Below, piece by piece: positions 1 to 8,110 of a DNA stretch of 28,917 nt. The number at the start of each line of letters is the position of its first letter. The first letter of the stretch is position 1. A model generated the notes under the pieces. The model worked only from the letters and a program-made list of their open reading frames with translations, made no database searches and was not told the origin of the DNA. Made by a program: the position numbers and the translations under genes. This stretch comes from an uncultured Eubacterium sp. (GTDB lineage: Bacteria > Bacillota > Clostridia > Lachnospirales > Lachnospiraceae), in NCBI RefSeq assembly GCF_934295145.1, contig NZ_CAKRAS010000037.1, positions 1 through 28,917 of the forward strand, in the 5' to 3' direction.

Positions 1-154
1 TGTCAGCGACGGAAAAATGAAACTGTTTTTGAGTTTCTCGCCGTCGGTAATCGACGTATAGCAGTTCTTTTGTATATTGTCAAGGGTGGCGTAAATAGCC
101 AATTCCTTTCGCTTTTTCTTTTCTCTGTGTAAATCTGCGCATGCAACATAACAG
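1..154. other. Unassigned left edge
   Basis: I see no convincing gene here. The minus strand can be read in more than one frame for part of the length, but no start, ribosome binding site or recognisable domain is present. From memory, sequence of this kind recurs between genes in Lachnospiraceae genomes, but I cannot verify that. Confidence 0.2.
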
Positions 155-1372
155 TTATTTTGCCATTAGCTTATATGCATGCGTGGTACGCGGTGCCACG
201 GCGTAAATGGAACAAAGCAGAAACGAACTCCAACGAAAGAACCATTGTAAAATTTTCGTTGTGACCGCTGCGTCTAGCCCGACCGCGGGAGTGTGTCTGA
301 GCCCGCCGGTTTTGCGGGCGAGTTCGCGGGAGCGGTCGGAAATAAGCGACGCAGTGGTCACAGAAAATTTTTCAGGTTCTTGTTGGAGTTCTTTTCTGCT
401 TGTTCCAAACCAACCTAAACAAGAATTATTCGCCGATGTGTAAGTACGTTTTTTCAATTCAGCCAGATTTTCTGTATGTTTCTGTGTCATTGCACCATGT
501 GCAATCTCATTTCGGTGCTCTAATTTTCCGCCATAGTTCATTCTGGAACGAAGCTGTTCTTCTTCGGAGAAGGTATAAGTTGCCTTTCCGTCTACCATCT
601 CGATTTTTCCATTGATACCACAGATTGTACATTCTACCAGATCAGTACCCGGTGTCACGCGCACAATACTCTGGTGGCAGACCGGACAGGCATAATTGGA
701 AGCTCCGCGCCATTTGGTACGTTCTTCATCTGTCTGTGCAGCCAGTGCGTCAATGATGTGCTGTGCCATTTCATCCATACGCTCCATCTGCTCCGGAACT
801 CCAAGAACGTGATCGACGGCCATTGCACCGTAGTATACATGCGTATCAATGACGTCTACACCTGCGGACATCATGGATTCGTACATGATTGGAATTGTCA
901 TGATGGTCCAGTTTTCGGTCATAGCTCCACCGACACCAACCAGTGCGCCTACGCGAGGTTTGAATACTCTTTCGTCTGGAAGAAGATCATTTCCTTGTGC
1001 GATACGGTCTTTTTTTGCCTCAGTCAGGAAAGCCAGATCGTGGGACGGTCCGAAACGGTCACAGAATGTTTTAAAGGTACCACTTGGGGATGTCTCGTAA
1101 ACCGGTGATCCGATGATGACTGCATCTGCGTCATAATAAGCATCCTCTACCAGATGGAAATCATCTTTGAATACACAGGTTCCGTTTGTTCTGCCGGACA
1201 TAATTCCTACGACACAGCCGCAGCATCCGATACATGGTTTGATTTCTAAGTCATCCGGTCTCATAAATTTGATCTCGTGACCGGCTTCTTCGCATTTTTT
1301 CAGCACTTCTTTTAACATTACGTCGGTGTTGGACATCTTACGTCCAAAGGAAAGTGCAAGTACTTTTGCCAT
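155..1372 (-). CDS. Flavodoxin-family NAD(P)H oxidoreductase, 3' end altered
   Basis: This 405-aa cytoplasmic protein resembles NADPH-dependent FMN reductases and iron-sulfur flavoproteins. The N-terminus MAKVLALSFGRKMSNTD fits the flavin-phosphate loop. A Cys cluster follows (CIGCCGC and a later TC), then the GSPVYETSPSGTFKTF segment typical of the family. A second pair of CxxC motifs (CPVC and CTIC) near residues 230-250 suggests a small zinc- or iron-binding module. The start at 1372 is chosen because AGGAGG lies just upstream; the 41 codons before it in frame have no such signal. The last roughly 84 codons run through a 200-bp palindrome and do not look like native protein, so the original stop was probably lost. 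The substrate is unknown. The family call is confident; the native C-terminus is not known. Confidence 0.8.
   Translation of the reverse strand: MAKVLALSFGRKMSNTDVMLKEVLKKCEEAGHEIKFMRPDDLEIKPCIGCCGCVVGIMSGRTNGTCVFKDDFHLVEDAYYDADAVIIGSPVYETSPSGTFKTFCDRFGPSHDLAFLTEAKKDRIAQGNDLLPDERVFKPRVGALVGVGGAMTENWTIMTIPIMYESMMSAGVDVIDTHVYYGAMAVDHVLGVPEQMERMDEMAQHIIDALAAQTDEERTKWRGASNYACPVCHQSIVRVTPGTDLVECTICGINGKIEMVDGKATYTFSEEEQLRSRMNYGGKLEHRNEIAHGAMTQKHTENLAELKKRTYTSANNSCLGWFGTSRKELQQEPEKFSVTTASLISDRSRELARKTGGLRHTPAVGLDAAVTTKILQWFFRWSSFLLCSIYAVAPRTTHAYKLMAK
208..407. repeat. 200-bp nested palindromic element (MITE-like)
   Basis: The outer arms start TGGAACAAAGCAGAAA and end TTTTCTGCTTGTTCCA. They remain complementary for about 60-67 bases with a few mismatches and small gaps, as far as GACGC..GCGTC. 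Inside are GC-rich dyads (CCGACCGC/GCGGTCGG and GCCCGC/GCGGGC). No transposase is present and no clear target duplication flanks it. It could be a non-autonomous element or a very large hairpin. It occupies the 3' part of the flavoprotein gene and supplies its present C-terminal codons. Confidence 0.75.
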
Positions 1373-1520
1373 TGTAAATATCCTCCTGAATTTGTTTGAA
1401 AATAGTGATTTTGTATGTTTCGATAAGTTAATGATACATGGAAAAACCGGAGAAGGATATGGATAATTAGAATCAAGAATATGGATAAAACGCATATAAA
1501 CAGTTACAGTTCACTCATCA

Positions 1521-1571
1521 TATGTATTCAAATATTGATCATGCTTGCATGAGGAAATATTTGGATACATA
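1521..1571. repeat. Inverted repeat / hairpin
   Basis: TATGTATTCAAATATT at 1521 pairs with AATATTTGGATACATA ending at 1571, with one mismatch. The inner part holds a further small dyad, CATGCTTGCATG. There is no U-run on either side, so it is more likely a small palindromic repeat than a terminator. Confidence 0.6.
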
Positions 1572-1707
1572 ATGATGAAGGGAGTGCCTTTTTATGAGCA
1601 AAGGTAGTAGCGTAGCTACGGAGAAGTCCTGAAAGGACATTTTGCGAATGGCGCGTGCAAACAGTAACTATAAACATCAGAGAAAAAGGGGGAGATCAGC
1701 GGATCAG

Positions 1708-1737
1708 TTGACGCAGATATGTTTCCTGTGATATGAT
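1708..1737 (+). promoter_or_regulatory. pcrA promoter (SigA type, extended -10)
   Basis: The -35 is TTGACG (1708-1713), followed by an 18-base spacer and a -10 TATGAT (1732-1737) preceded by TGA, which gives an extended -10. It lies about 60 bases before the pcrA start with no gene in between. Confidence 0.65.
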
Positions 1738-1798
1738 AGCAAAAGATTAGAAAATATGTTCGATGGTATGAGAGAAAAGAGAGACAGATGGAGGCAAT

Positions 1799-4081
1799 AT
1801 GGGCAGATACGATTTGCTGAATACACAGCAGCAGGAAGCGGTTTTTCAGACGGAAGGACCGGTGCTGGTACTGGCGGGGGCCGGTTCCGGAAAGACGAGG
1901 GTTCTGACGCACAGAACTGCTTATCTGATAGAGGAAAAAGGGGTGAATCCATACCACATCATGGCGATCACCTTTACAAATAAGGCGGCGGCAGAGATGC
2001 GGGAGCGTATCGACAATCTGGTGGGATTCGGTTCAGAGAGTATCTGGGTATCTACGTTCCATTCCAGCTGTGTGCGAATCCTGCGTCGCTACATCGACCG
2101 TCTCGGATATGACAACCGTTTTACGATTTACGATTCGGATGATCAGAAAACGGTGATGAAGGAAGTGTGTAAGCGGTTGCAGATCGACACGAAGAAGACG
2201 AAGGAACGTGCACTGCTGAATGTGATTTCCAATGCAAAAAATGAGCTGATTTCACCGGAGGAGTTTACACTGCGGGCAGCAGGGGACTACGCGAAGCAGA
2301 AGCAGGCGCAGGTTTACCGGGAATATCAGCAGACATTAAAGAAAAACAATGCACTGGATTTTGATGATCTGATCATGAAGTGTGTGGAATTGTTTAAAAA
2401 TGATCCGGAGGTACTGGATTCCTATCAGGAGCGTCTGCGTTACATTATGGTGGACGAGTATCAGGATACAAATACGGCGCAGTTTGAGCTGGTGCGTCTG
2501 CTGGCATCCAAATACCGTAACCTCTGCGTGGTCGGTGATGATGATCAGTCGATTTATAAATTCCGTGGTGCCAATATTCACAATATTTTGAATTTTGAGC
2601 AGTATTTTCCGGATGCGAAAGTCATCAAACTGGAGGAAAATTACCGTTCTACGCAGAATATTCTGGATGCGGCCAACGCCGTGATCAAAAATAATGTTGG
2701 AAGAAAATCCAAAGCACTATGGACGCAGCAGGCGGCCGGGGACAAAATTGAATGCAGGGATTTTGATACGGCTTACGATGAGGCGGAGTACATTGCGCAT
2801 AGCATCAATTCCTTTGTGCGGAAAGGTGTTTTTTCTTATGGAGACAGTGCAGTGCTGTATCGAACCAATGCACAGTCCCGACTTTTGGAGGAGCGTTTTG
2901 TCCGGGAAAATATTCCGTACAAGATCGTGGGCGGCGTAAACTTCTATGCCAGAAAAGAAATCAAGGATTTGCTGAGTTATCTGAAAACCATTGATAATGC
3001 GCAGGATGATCTGGCGGTGAAACGAATCATCAATGTGCCAAAACGAGGCATTGGTGCAACGACCATTGCCAAGGTACAGGATTATGCGGATGAAAACGGT
3101 ATGAGTTTTTATGCGGCATTAAAGCAAGCGGAGGAGATCCCGACGCTGAGTAAGGCGACGGCGACAAAAATCCGCCCGTTTGTTACTTTTATTCAGACGT
3201 TGCGCAGCAAACTGCCGTATATCAGTCTGGAACAGTTGATGGATGAAATCATAGAAGATACCGGATATGTGGCAGAATTGGATGCGGAAGGCACGGATGA
3301 AGCAAGAGCCCGTATTGAAAATATTGATGAGTTGATCAGCAAGATCGTGGCTTATGAGGAAAACGAGGAACATCCGATGCTGAGCGGATTCCTAGAGGAA
3401 GTGGCTCTGATCGCGGATATTGACAGCCTGGAAGAAAACAGTGATTATGTGGTGTTGATGACGCTGCACAGTGCAAAAGGTCTGGAATTCCCGAATGTAT
3501 ATCTGGCCGGAATGGAGGACGGACTGTTTCCAAGTTATATGACGATCACTTCGGATGATCCGACGGAAGTGGAGGAAGAGCGCCGTCTGTGTTACGTTGG
3601 AATTACGAGAGCCAGAGAACATCTGACTCTGACCAGTGCCCGGATGCGTATGACCAGAGGCGAGACCCAGTATCATAAAGTGTCACGTTTTGTAAAAGAG
3701 ATTCCAAAGAGTCTGTTAAACGGGCAGGTGCGGGAGGAACGCCCACGCAAGGAAGATCCGATCAAAGATTTTGGCTCGGTGAAACTGAATTTTTCCAGAA
3801 AACCGTATGGAAGTGGAGGAGCATCCGCAAAATCAGCGGGAGGCATGGAGCATTATAAAGCATATGGTCTTGGGCAGAAAAAGCCACAGCAGTTTGGTGG
3901 TGGAGCAAACCTTGGAACATTGTCTTATTCCGAAGGTGACCGGGTGCGTCATGGCAAGTTCGGAGAGGGTGTGGTGACACAGATCGTGTCCGGCGGAAGA
4001 GACTATGAAGTGACTGTAAATTTTGACAATGTCGGCACAAAGAAAATGTTTGCATCGTTTGCAAAATTACAGAAGATATGA
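1799..4081 (+). CDS. pcrA: ATP-dependent DNA helicase PcrA/UvrD
   Basis: This is a 760-aa superfamily 1A 3'-5' DNA helicase of the PcrA/UvrD/Rep group, acting in repair, in restart and removal of protein roadblocks, and in Firmicutes often in rolling-circle plasmid replication. The Walker A motif is GAGSGKT at residues 27-33; motif Ia covers AITFTNKAAAEMRER; motif II is VDEYQDT at 218-224, followed by VVGDDDQSIYKFRGA. Motif IV/V/VI elements are LEENYRSTQ, TLHSAKGLEF and RRLCYVGITRAR. The C-terminal YSEGDRVRHGKFGEGVV is the Tudor-like RNA polymerase-binding tail typical of PcrA. Length is normal. The start is supported by GGAGG seven bases upstream. It is ordinary chromosomal backbone and appears intact. 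Confidence 0.97.
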   Translation: MGRYDLLNTQQQEAVFQTEGPVLVLAGAGSGKTRVLTHRTAYLIEEKGVNPYHIMAITFTNKAAAEMRERIDNLVGFGSESIWVSTFHSSCVRILRRYIDRLGYDNRFTIYDSDDQKTVMKEVCKRLQIDTKKTKERALLNVISNAKNELISPEEFTLRAAGDYAKQKQAQVYREYQQTLKKNNALDFDDLIMKCVELFKNDPEVLDSYQERLRYIMVDEYQDTNTAQFELVRLLASKYRNLCVVGDDDQSIYKFRGANIHNILNFEQYFPDAKVIKLEENYRSTQNILDAANAVIKNNVGRKSKALWTQQAAGDKIECRDFDTAYDEAEYIAHSINSFVRKGVFSYGDSAVLYRTNAQSRLLEERFVRENIPYKIVGGVNFYARKEIKDLLSYLKTIDNAQDDLAVKRIINVPKRGIGATTIAKVQDYADENGMSFYAALKQAEEIPTLSKATATKIRPFVTFIQTLRSKLPYISLEQLMDEIIEDTGYVAELDAEGTDEARARIENIDELISKIVAYEENEEHPMLSGFLEEVALIADIDSLEENSDYVVLMTLHSAKGLEFPNVYLAGMEDGLFPSYMTITSDDPTEVEEERRLCYVGITRAREHLTLTSARMRMTRGETQYHKVSRFVKEIPKSLLNGQVREERPRKEDPIKDFGSVKLNFSRKPYGSGGASAKSAGGMEHYKAYGLGQKKPQQFGGGANLGTLSYSEGDRVRHGKFGEGVVTQIVSGGRDYEVTVNFDNVGTKKMFASFAKLQKI

Positions 4082-4208
4082 TAGAATACAACGTAACAAC
4101 AGGCAGTAAGGTATGGAAGAGAATCGCAGATGAAAACAGCGCTTTCTAATTTCCTAATAGGTACTGTCGCAGGGAAGCATCATTAATGTATTAGAAGGAG
4201 TGAATGAC

Positions 4209-4460
4209 ATGAACAATGATTTAATCAGTATTGCAAAATTAAACGAGTTATTTTCCAAGAAAATTGATGAGGAAAGAAAGACAAAGTTACTCTGGATTCT
4301 TGCCATCATCGGAGCAGTAGCAGCTGTCGTTGTTGCAGCACATTATATTTATAAGTTTTTTGCTCCTGATTACATGGATGATTTTGAAGATGAATTTGAA
4401 GACGAGTTCGAAGATGATTTCTTCGATGACGAGGATGATGAATACGAAGAGGAAGCCTAA
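4209..4460 (+). CDS. Small membrane protein with acidic tail
   Basis: This 83-aa protein has a charged N-terminal segment, one strong transmembrane helix at about residues 27-46 (LLWILAIIGAVAAVVVAAHYI), and a C-terminal run almost wholly of Asp, Glu, Phe and Tyr. The ATG at 4209 is preferred because GGAG at 4197-4200 sits eight bases before it; a GTG at 4200 would overlap that site. I recognise no named family. It lies between pcrA and rlmD and ends just before a strong terminator, so it looks like a separate short unit. The acidic tail would probably face the cytoplasm or outer side and bind cations or a basic partner, but that is only inference. Confidence 0.75.
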   Translation: MNNDLISIAKLNELFSKKIDEERKTKLLWILAIIGAVAAVVVAAHYIYKFFAPDYMDDFEDEFEDEFEDDFFDDEDDEYEEEA

Positions 4461-4501
4461 GTCGTAAGATTTGAGTTTGAATGATATTGATTCGTATTGG
4501 A

Positions 4502-4535
4502 ACGCCCACTCACATATGCGAGTGGGCGTTTTTTG
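4502..4535 (+). terminator. Rho-independent terminator
   Basis: A perfect 10-bp stem ACGCCCACTC/GAGTGGGCGT closes an 8-base loop and is followed by TTTTTT. It ends transcription of the small acidic membrane protein gene before rlmD. Confidence 0.9.
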
Positions 4536-4602
4536 CCTAACTTCAGAACCAGACAGAATTGCAGGAAAACTGAAAATCTTTTTGGCGAAAAACCATATCT
4601 AG

Positions 4603-6084
4603 ATGAAGCGTAGAGTAATCAAGATGGCTCTGAAGTTAGTGGATGAAAAAAATAAAAATGTGAGGAAAGATAGCGTGAAAAAAGGGCAGATGTGCGAAGG
4701 CATTGTGGAAAAAGTAAAATTCCCAAATAAGGGAATCGTAAAAGTGGAAGATAATGAAGTAACTGTAAAAAATACCATTCCGGGGCAGAAAGTTTCTTTT
4801 GTGATCAACAAAAAACGCAAAGGGAAAGCAGAAGGTCGTTTATTAGAAATTTTGGAAAAATCAGAACTGGAGCAGGCAGAAGCAAATTGTCCGCATTACG
4901 GTGTCTGTGGTGGGTGCAATTACCAGACATTACCGTACGAAGAGCAGTTAAATTTGAAGGCCGGACAGGTACTGGAATTAATGAAAGCGGTTGTACCGAA
5001 TGCGGAGGATATTTTTGAGGGAATCCGAAGAAGCCCGCGTCAGTTTGGATACCGCAACAAAATGGAGTATACCTTTGGCGATGAGGTAAAAGATGGACCG
5101 TTGGCGCTTGGAATGCATAAACGCGGTAGTTTTTATGATATCGTAACGGTAGATAAATGCCAGATCGTGGATGACGATTACCGCAAAATCCTCGGGATAA
5201 CTGTGGAGTATTTTAGAAAAAAAAGCATTCCGTTTTATCACCGTATGCGGCATGAAGGATATCTGCGTCACCTTTTGGTAAGAAAAGCAGTAAAGACAGA
5301 AGAAATTCTGGTTGATATTATTACTACCACACAGGAAATTAAAGCAGGAGAAAGCAGTGTGGAAGAAAAAGCTCTTTTAGATGGCTGGAAAGAACAGCTT
5401 TTAGCGCTGGAACTGAATGGAAATATTGTAGGTATTCTGCATACAAAAAATGACAGCGTGGCTGATGCGGTAAAAAACGAAGGAACTGAAATTTTATATG
5501 GTCAGGATTATTTTTATGAAGAATTACTGGGGCTGAAGTTTCGGATTTCTCCGTTCTCTTTCTTCCAGACAAATTCTCTGGGCGCAGAAGTGCTGTATCA
5601 GACTGCCCGCGAGTATATTGGGGACAGCCTGAATGAAAAAGCGGACAAGACTGTTTACGATCTGTACAGCGGAACCGGAACGATCGCGCAGATTCTGGCT
5701 CCAGCAGCAAAGCATGTGATCGGCGTGGAAATTGTGGAAGAGGCTGTAGAAGCTGCGAAAGAAAATGCAAAGTTAAATCAGTTGGATAATTGCGATTTTA
5801 TTGCCGGAGATGTTTTGAAAGTGCTGGATTCCATTGAGGAAAAACCGGATTTTATTGTGCTGGATCCGCCGCGTGAGGGTATTCATCCGAAAGCACTGGA
5901 AAAAATTATTCGATATGGTGTGGATCGCATGATCTATATTTCATGTAAGCCGACCAGTCTGCAGAGGGATCTGGAGATTTTGCAGGCGCAAGGATATGTG
6001 GTGGAAAGGATCTGCTGTGTGGATATGTTCCCGGGAACGGTGCATGTCGAGACGATATGTTCAATACATCGGAAGAATTCCTAG
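4603..6084 (+). CDS. rlmD: 23S rRNA (uracil-C5)-methyltransferase RlmD
   Basis: This 493-aa protein of the RumA/RlmD/RlmCD family makes 5-methyluridine in 23S rRNA using S-adenosylmethionine. It has an N-terminal TRAM-like domain, a [4Fe-4S] cluster motif CPHYGVCGGC with a further Cys, the SAM-binding loop DLYSGTGTIAQILA, the DPPREGIHPKALEKI motif, and the catalytic Cys in YISCKPTSLQRDLE. The start is uncertain. ATG 4603 and ATG 4624 lack good ribosome binding sites, while a GTG at 4675 (VKKGQMCEG) has AGGAAAG seven bases upstream and gives a start closer to what is usual in the family. The C-terminus after GTVHVETI is short and unlike the usual ending. The 3' end of this gene is a known ICE integration site (rum/rumA sites in streptococci), which fits the mobile genes that follow. 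Confidence 0.93.
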   Translation: MKRRVIKMALKLVDEKNKNVRKDSVKKGQMCEGIVEKVKFPNKGIVKVEDNEVTVKNTIPGQKVSFVINKKRKGKAEGRLLEILEKSELEQAEANCPHYGVCGGCNYQTLPYEEQLNLKAGQVLELMKAVVPNAEDIFEGIRRSPRQFGYRNKMEYTFGDEVKDGPLALGMHKRGSFYDIVTVDKCQIVDDDYRKILGITVEYFRKKSIPFYHRMRHEGYLRHLLVRKAVKTEEILVDIITTTQEIKAGESSVEEKALLDGWKEQLLALELNGNIVGILHTKNDSVADAVKNEGTEILYGQDYFYEELLGLKFRISPFSFFQTNSLGAEVLYQTAREYIGDSLNEKADKTVYDLYSGTGTIAQILAPAAKHVIGVEIVEEAVEAAKENAKLNQLDNCDFIAGDVLKVLDSIEEKPDFIVLDPPREGIHPKALEKIIRYGVDRMIYISCKPTSLQRDLEILQAQGYVVERICCVDMFPGTVHVETICSIHRKNS

Positions 6085-6247
6085 AAATCCTTTGTTTTCG
6101 GCACTTTGCGAGACATGTGGAGTTTTCCAGAACAAGAAAAAATGGGCGAAAAAAGCAGGTTGTAGATAGCATTGAGGTATCTGTTATTCTCCATATGGTG
6201 TAGGTGAACACATTAAAAAAGTGTAATATTTTTATCTGAAATTCTTC

Positions 6248-6297
6248 AAAGAATGCTTATATTTAGAACTTTTTCTGAATATGGGCATTCTTTTTTT
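6248..6297 (+). terminator. Strong terminator upstream of parB
   Basis: A 21-bp stem (6248-6268 with 6273-6293, allowing G-U pairs) closes a CTTT loop and runs into seven T residues. It lies 30 bases before the first parB, so it would stop readthrough from rlmD into the element, or act as an attenuator for the partition operon. Confidence 0.75.
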
Positions 6298-6324
6298 GTT
6301 CAAAAGAAAGGAGAAAATTACGGT

Positions 6325-7311
6325 ATGAAAAAAGCTGATGAGATGTGTTCATTACAAGGTAACAATCCGGGTGTGGATGTTATACAGGTCAAATTAGAGG
6401 ATTTACATGCATTTAAAAATCATCCGTTTAAAGTGAAAAAAGATCAGGAACTATTTGAATTACGGCAAAGTATTGAATCGGAAGGAATTTTGGTTCCTTT
6501 ATTGGTAAGAAAAAGTCGTGATGGAGTTGGATATGAAATCGTATCCGGGCATAGAAGAAAAGAAGCTGCATTATGGGGTGGTTTGGATTGTGTGCCGGTG
6601 ATTGTAAAGGATTTATCTGATGATCAGGCAGTCATTGCGATGGTAGATAGTAATTTACATAGAGAAAAAATTTTACCTAGTGAGAAGGCATACGCCTACA
6701 AAATGCGGTTGGAAGCAATGAAACATCAGGGAAGAGAAATAACTTTGGACCAGATTGGACCGAAGTCAGAAGAAAATGGTTTGCGGATTTATCCATTAAA
6801 AGTTGAACAGGGAGCATTCGGTGAGATGGTTATTGCCCCAACTGAAAAGAAAATTTCAACTAGAAGTAATGAAATGCTTGCCCGGATGGTGGGAGAAAGC
6901 GTAACACAGATCAAACGCTATATTCGTCTGACATATCTGATTCCTAAATTATTGGAGATGGTTGATCGGGAAGAACTTTCGATGGGATCAGCAGTGGATA
7001 TTTCGTTTTTAAAAGAAGATGAACAATATGAGCTTTTTGCAGTTATGGATCTGGAACAATGGGTGCCAACTGTTTCCCAGGCAAATCGGATAAAACGAAT
7101 GAGTATGCAGGAAAAACTGGATATGGATCAGATTTATAAGGTGTTTGAAGAAACACAAAACAGTCGCAGAGAAATGATAAAAATACCAGTCGAACGAATA
7201 CAAAAATTCTTTCCGAACAGTTACACACCGGAGAAACAGATACAGACAATAGAAAAGCTTTTAAGTGAATGGTCAAAGAAACGTAGCAGATCAAAAGATA
7301 TGAGTTTATGA
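6325..7311 (+). CDS. ParB/Spo0J-type partition protein (first copy)
   Basis: This 328-aa protein has a ParB N-terminal domain (residues about 15-110) with the signature SGHRRKEAAL and the following DSNLHREKILPSEKAYAYKMRLEAM, then a helix-turn-helix region (TRSNEMLARMVGESVTQIKRYIRL). ParB proteins bind a centromere-like site and work with ParA to segregate or stabilise DNA. Here it would act on the excised circular form of the element. The start at 6325 is supported by AAAGGAGA. It shares its layout and many residues (for example NHPFKV and ILPSEKA) with a second ParB encoded after ParA. The middle, around residues 145-180, carries extra residues that the second copy lacks. Confidence 0.9.
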   Translation: MKKADEMCSLQGNNPGVDVIQVKLEDLHAFKNHPFKVKKDQELFELRQSIESEGILVPLLVRKSRDGVGYEIVSGHRRKEAALWGGLDCVPVIVKDLSDDQAVIAMVDSNLHREKILPSEKAYAYKMRLEAMKHQGREITLDQIGPKSEENGLRIYPLKVEQGAFGEMVIAPTEKKISTRSNEMLARMVGESVTQIKRYIRLTYLIPKLLEMVDREELSMGSAVDISFLKEDEQYELFAVMDLEQWVPTVSQANRIKRMSMQEKLDMDQIYKVFEETQNSRREMIKIPVERIQKFFPNSYTPEKQIQTIEKLLSEWSKKRSRSKDMSL

Positions 7312-7324
7312 GGGGATAAAGAAA

Positions 7325-8110
7325 ATGTGTAAAATTATTGCAATTACAAACCAAAAAGGTGGATGTGCGAAGACAAATGTAACGGTTAATCTTGGAATTG
7401 GACTAGCGCGAGAAGGTAAAAAAGTTGCACTGATCGATAATGACGCACAGGGATCATTAACTGCAAGTCTTGGGTACGAGGAGCCAGATGAACTGGATGT
7501 TACATTGGCAAATATTATGATGAATGTTATCAATGATGAAGAAAATGGACCAGAATATGGATTCCTACAACATGAAGAAGGGGTAAGTTTCATCCCTGCT
7601 AATGTGGAATTATCCGGTTTAGAAATTTCTCTGATTAATGTAATCAGCCGGGAAACAATTCTTAGGAGTTATATAGATACTATTCGTGATCAGTATGATT
7701 ACATTTTGATTGATTGTGCACCGAGTCTTGGTATGTTGACGATTAATGCATTGGTTGCAGCTGATGCAGTGATTATTCCAGTACCGGCGGCATATTTACC
7801 GGTAAAGGGACTGGTTCAGTTAGTAAAGACAATCTCAATGGTAAAGCGACGGTTAAACAGAAAGCTGCAGGTGGAGGGGATTTTGATCACAATGGCAGAT
7901 TTTCGCACCAATTTTGCGAAAGATATATCTGCTAAATTGCATGAGACATATGATTCAAGTATTGGGATTTTTAAGACATATATTCCACATTCCGTCAGAG
8001 CGGCAGAGTGTGGTGCAGAGGGAATCAGTATTTATAAACATGATCCAAATGGAAATGCAGCAGATGCTTACCACAGATTAACGCTTGAGGTGTTGAACCA
8101 TGAAAACTAG
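7325..8110 (+). CDS. ParA/Soj-family partition ATPase
   Basis: This 261-aa Walker-type ATPase pairs with ParB in DNA segregation. The deviant Walker A is QKGGCAKTN at residues 10-18, where most relatives have KGGVGKT; the usual Val-Gly is Cys-Ala, but both lysines remain. The Walker A' region ALIDNDAQGSLT and the Walker B region YDYILIDCAPSLG are typical, and IPVPAAYLPVKGL follows. It starts 13 bases after the first parB with a short GAGGGGA-like site, and its end overlaps the second parB start by 11 bases, so all three are one translationally coupled unit. Confidence 0.93.
   Translation: MCKIIAITNQKGGCAKTNVTVNLGIGLAREGKKVALIDNDAQGSLTASLGYEEPDELDVTLANIMMNVINDEENGPEYGFLQHEEGVSFIPANVELSGLEISLINVISRETILRSYIDTIRDQYDYILIDCAPSLGMLTINALVAADAVIIPVPAAYLPVKGLVQLVKTISMVKRRLNRKLQVEGILITMADFRTNFAKDISAKLHETYDSSIGIFKTYIPHSVRAAECGAEGISIYKHDPNGNAADAYHRLTLEVLNHEN

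Larger units (their letters stand above)
1373..1798. other. Intergenic region, oxidoreductase to pcrA
   Basis: This 426-base divergent intergenic region holds the ribosome binding site of the minus-strand oxidoreductase, a long inverted repeat (1521-1571), a short segment with two small hairpins (about 1594-1672), and the pcrA promoter (1708-1737). At 1594-1632 an ATG opens a 12-codon frame (MSKGSSVATEKS), with the hairpins GTAGCGTAGCTAC and GTCCT-GAA-AGGAC. I recall similar short stretches recurring in Lachnospiraceae, but this is unverified. No protein gene of normal size is visible. Confidence 0.5.

Noticed and set aside
6043..6122. CATGTCGAG/CATGTGGAG pair as att core repeats
   Set aside because: The match is short and imperfect, and both copies lie on the same side; an att pair needs the far end of the element.
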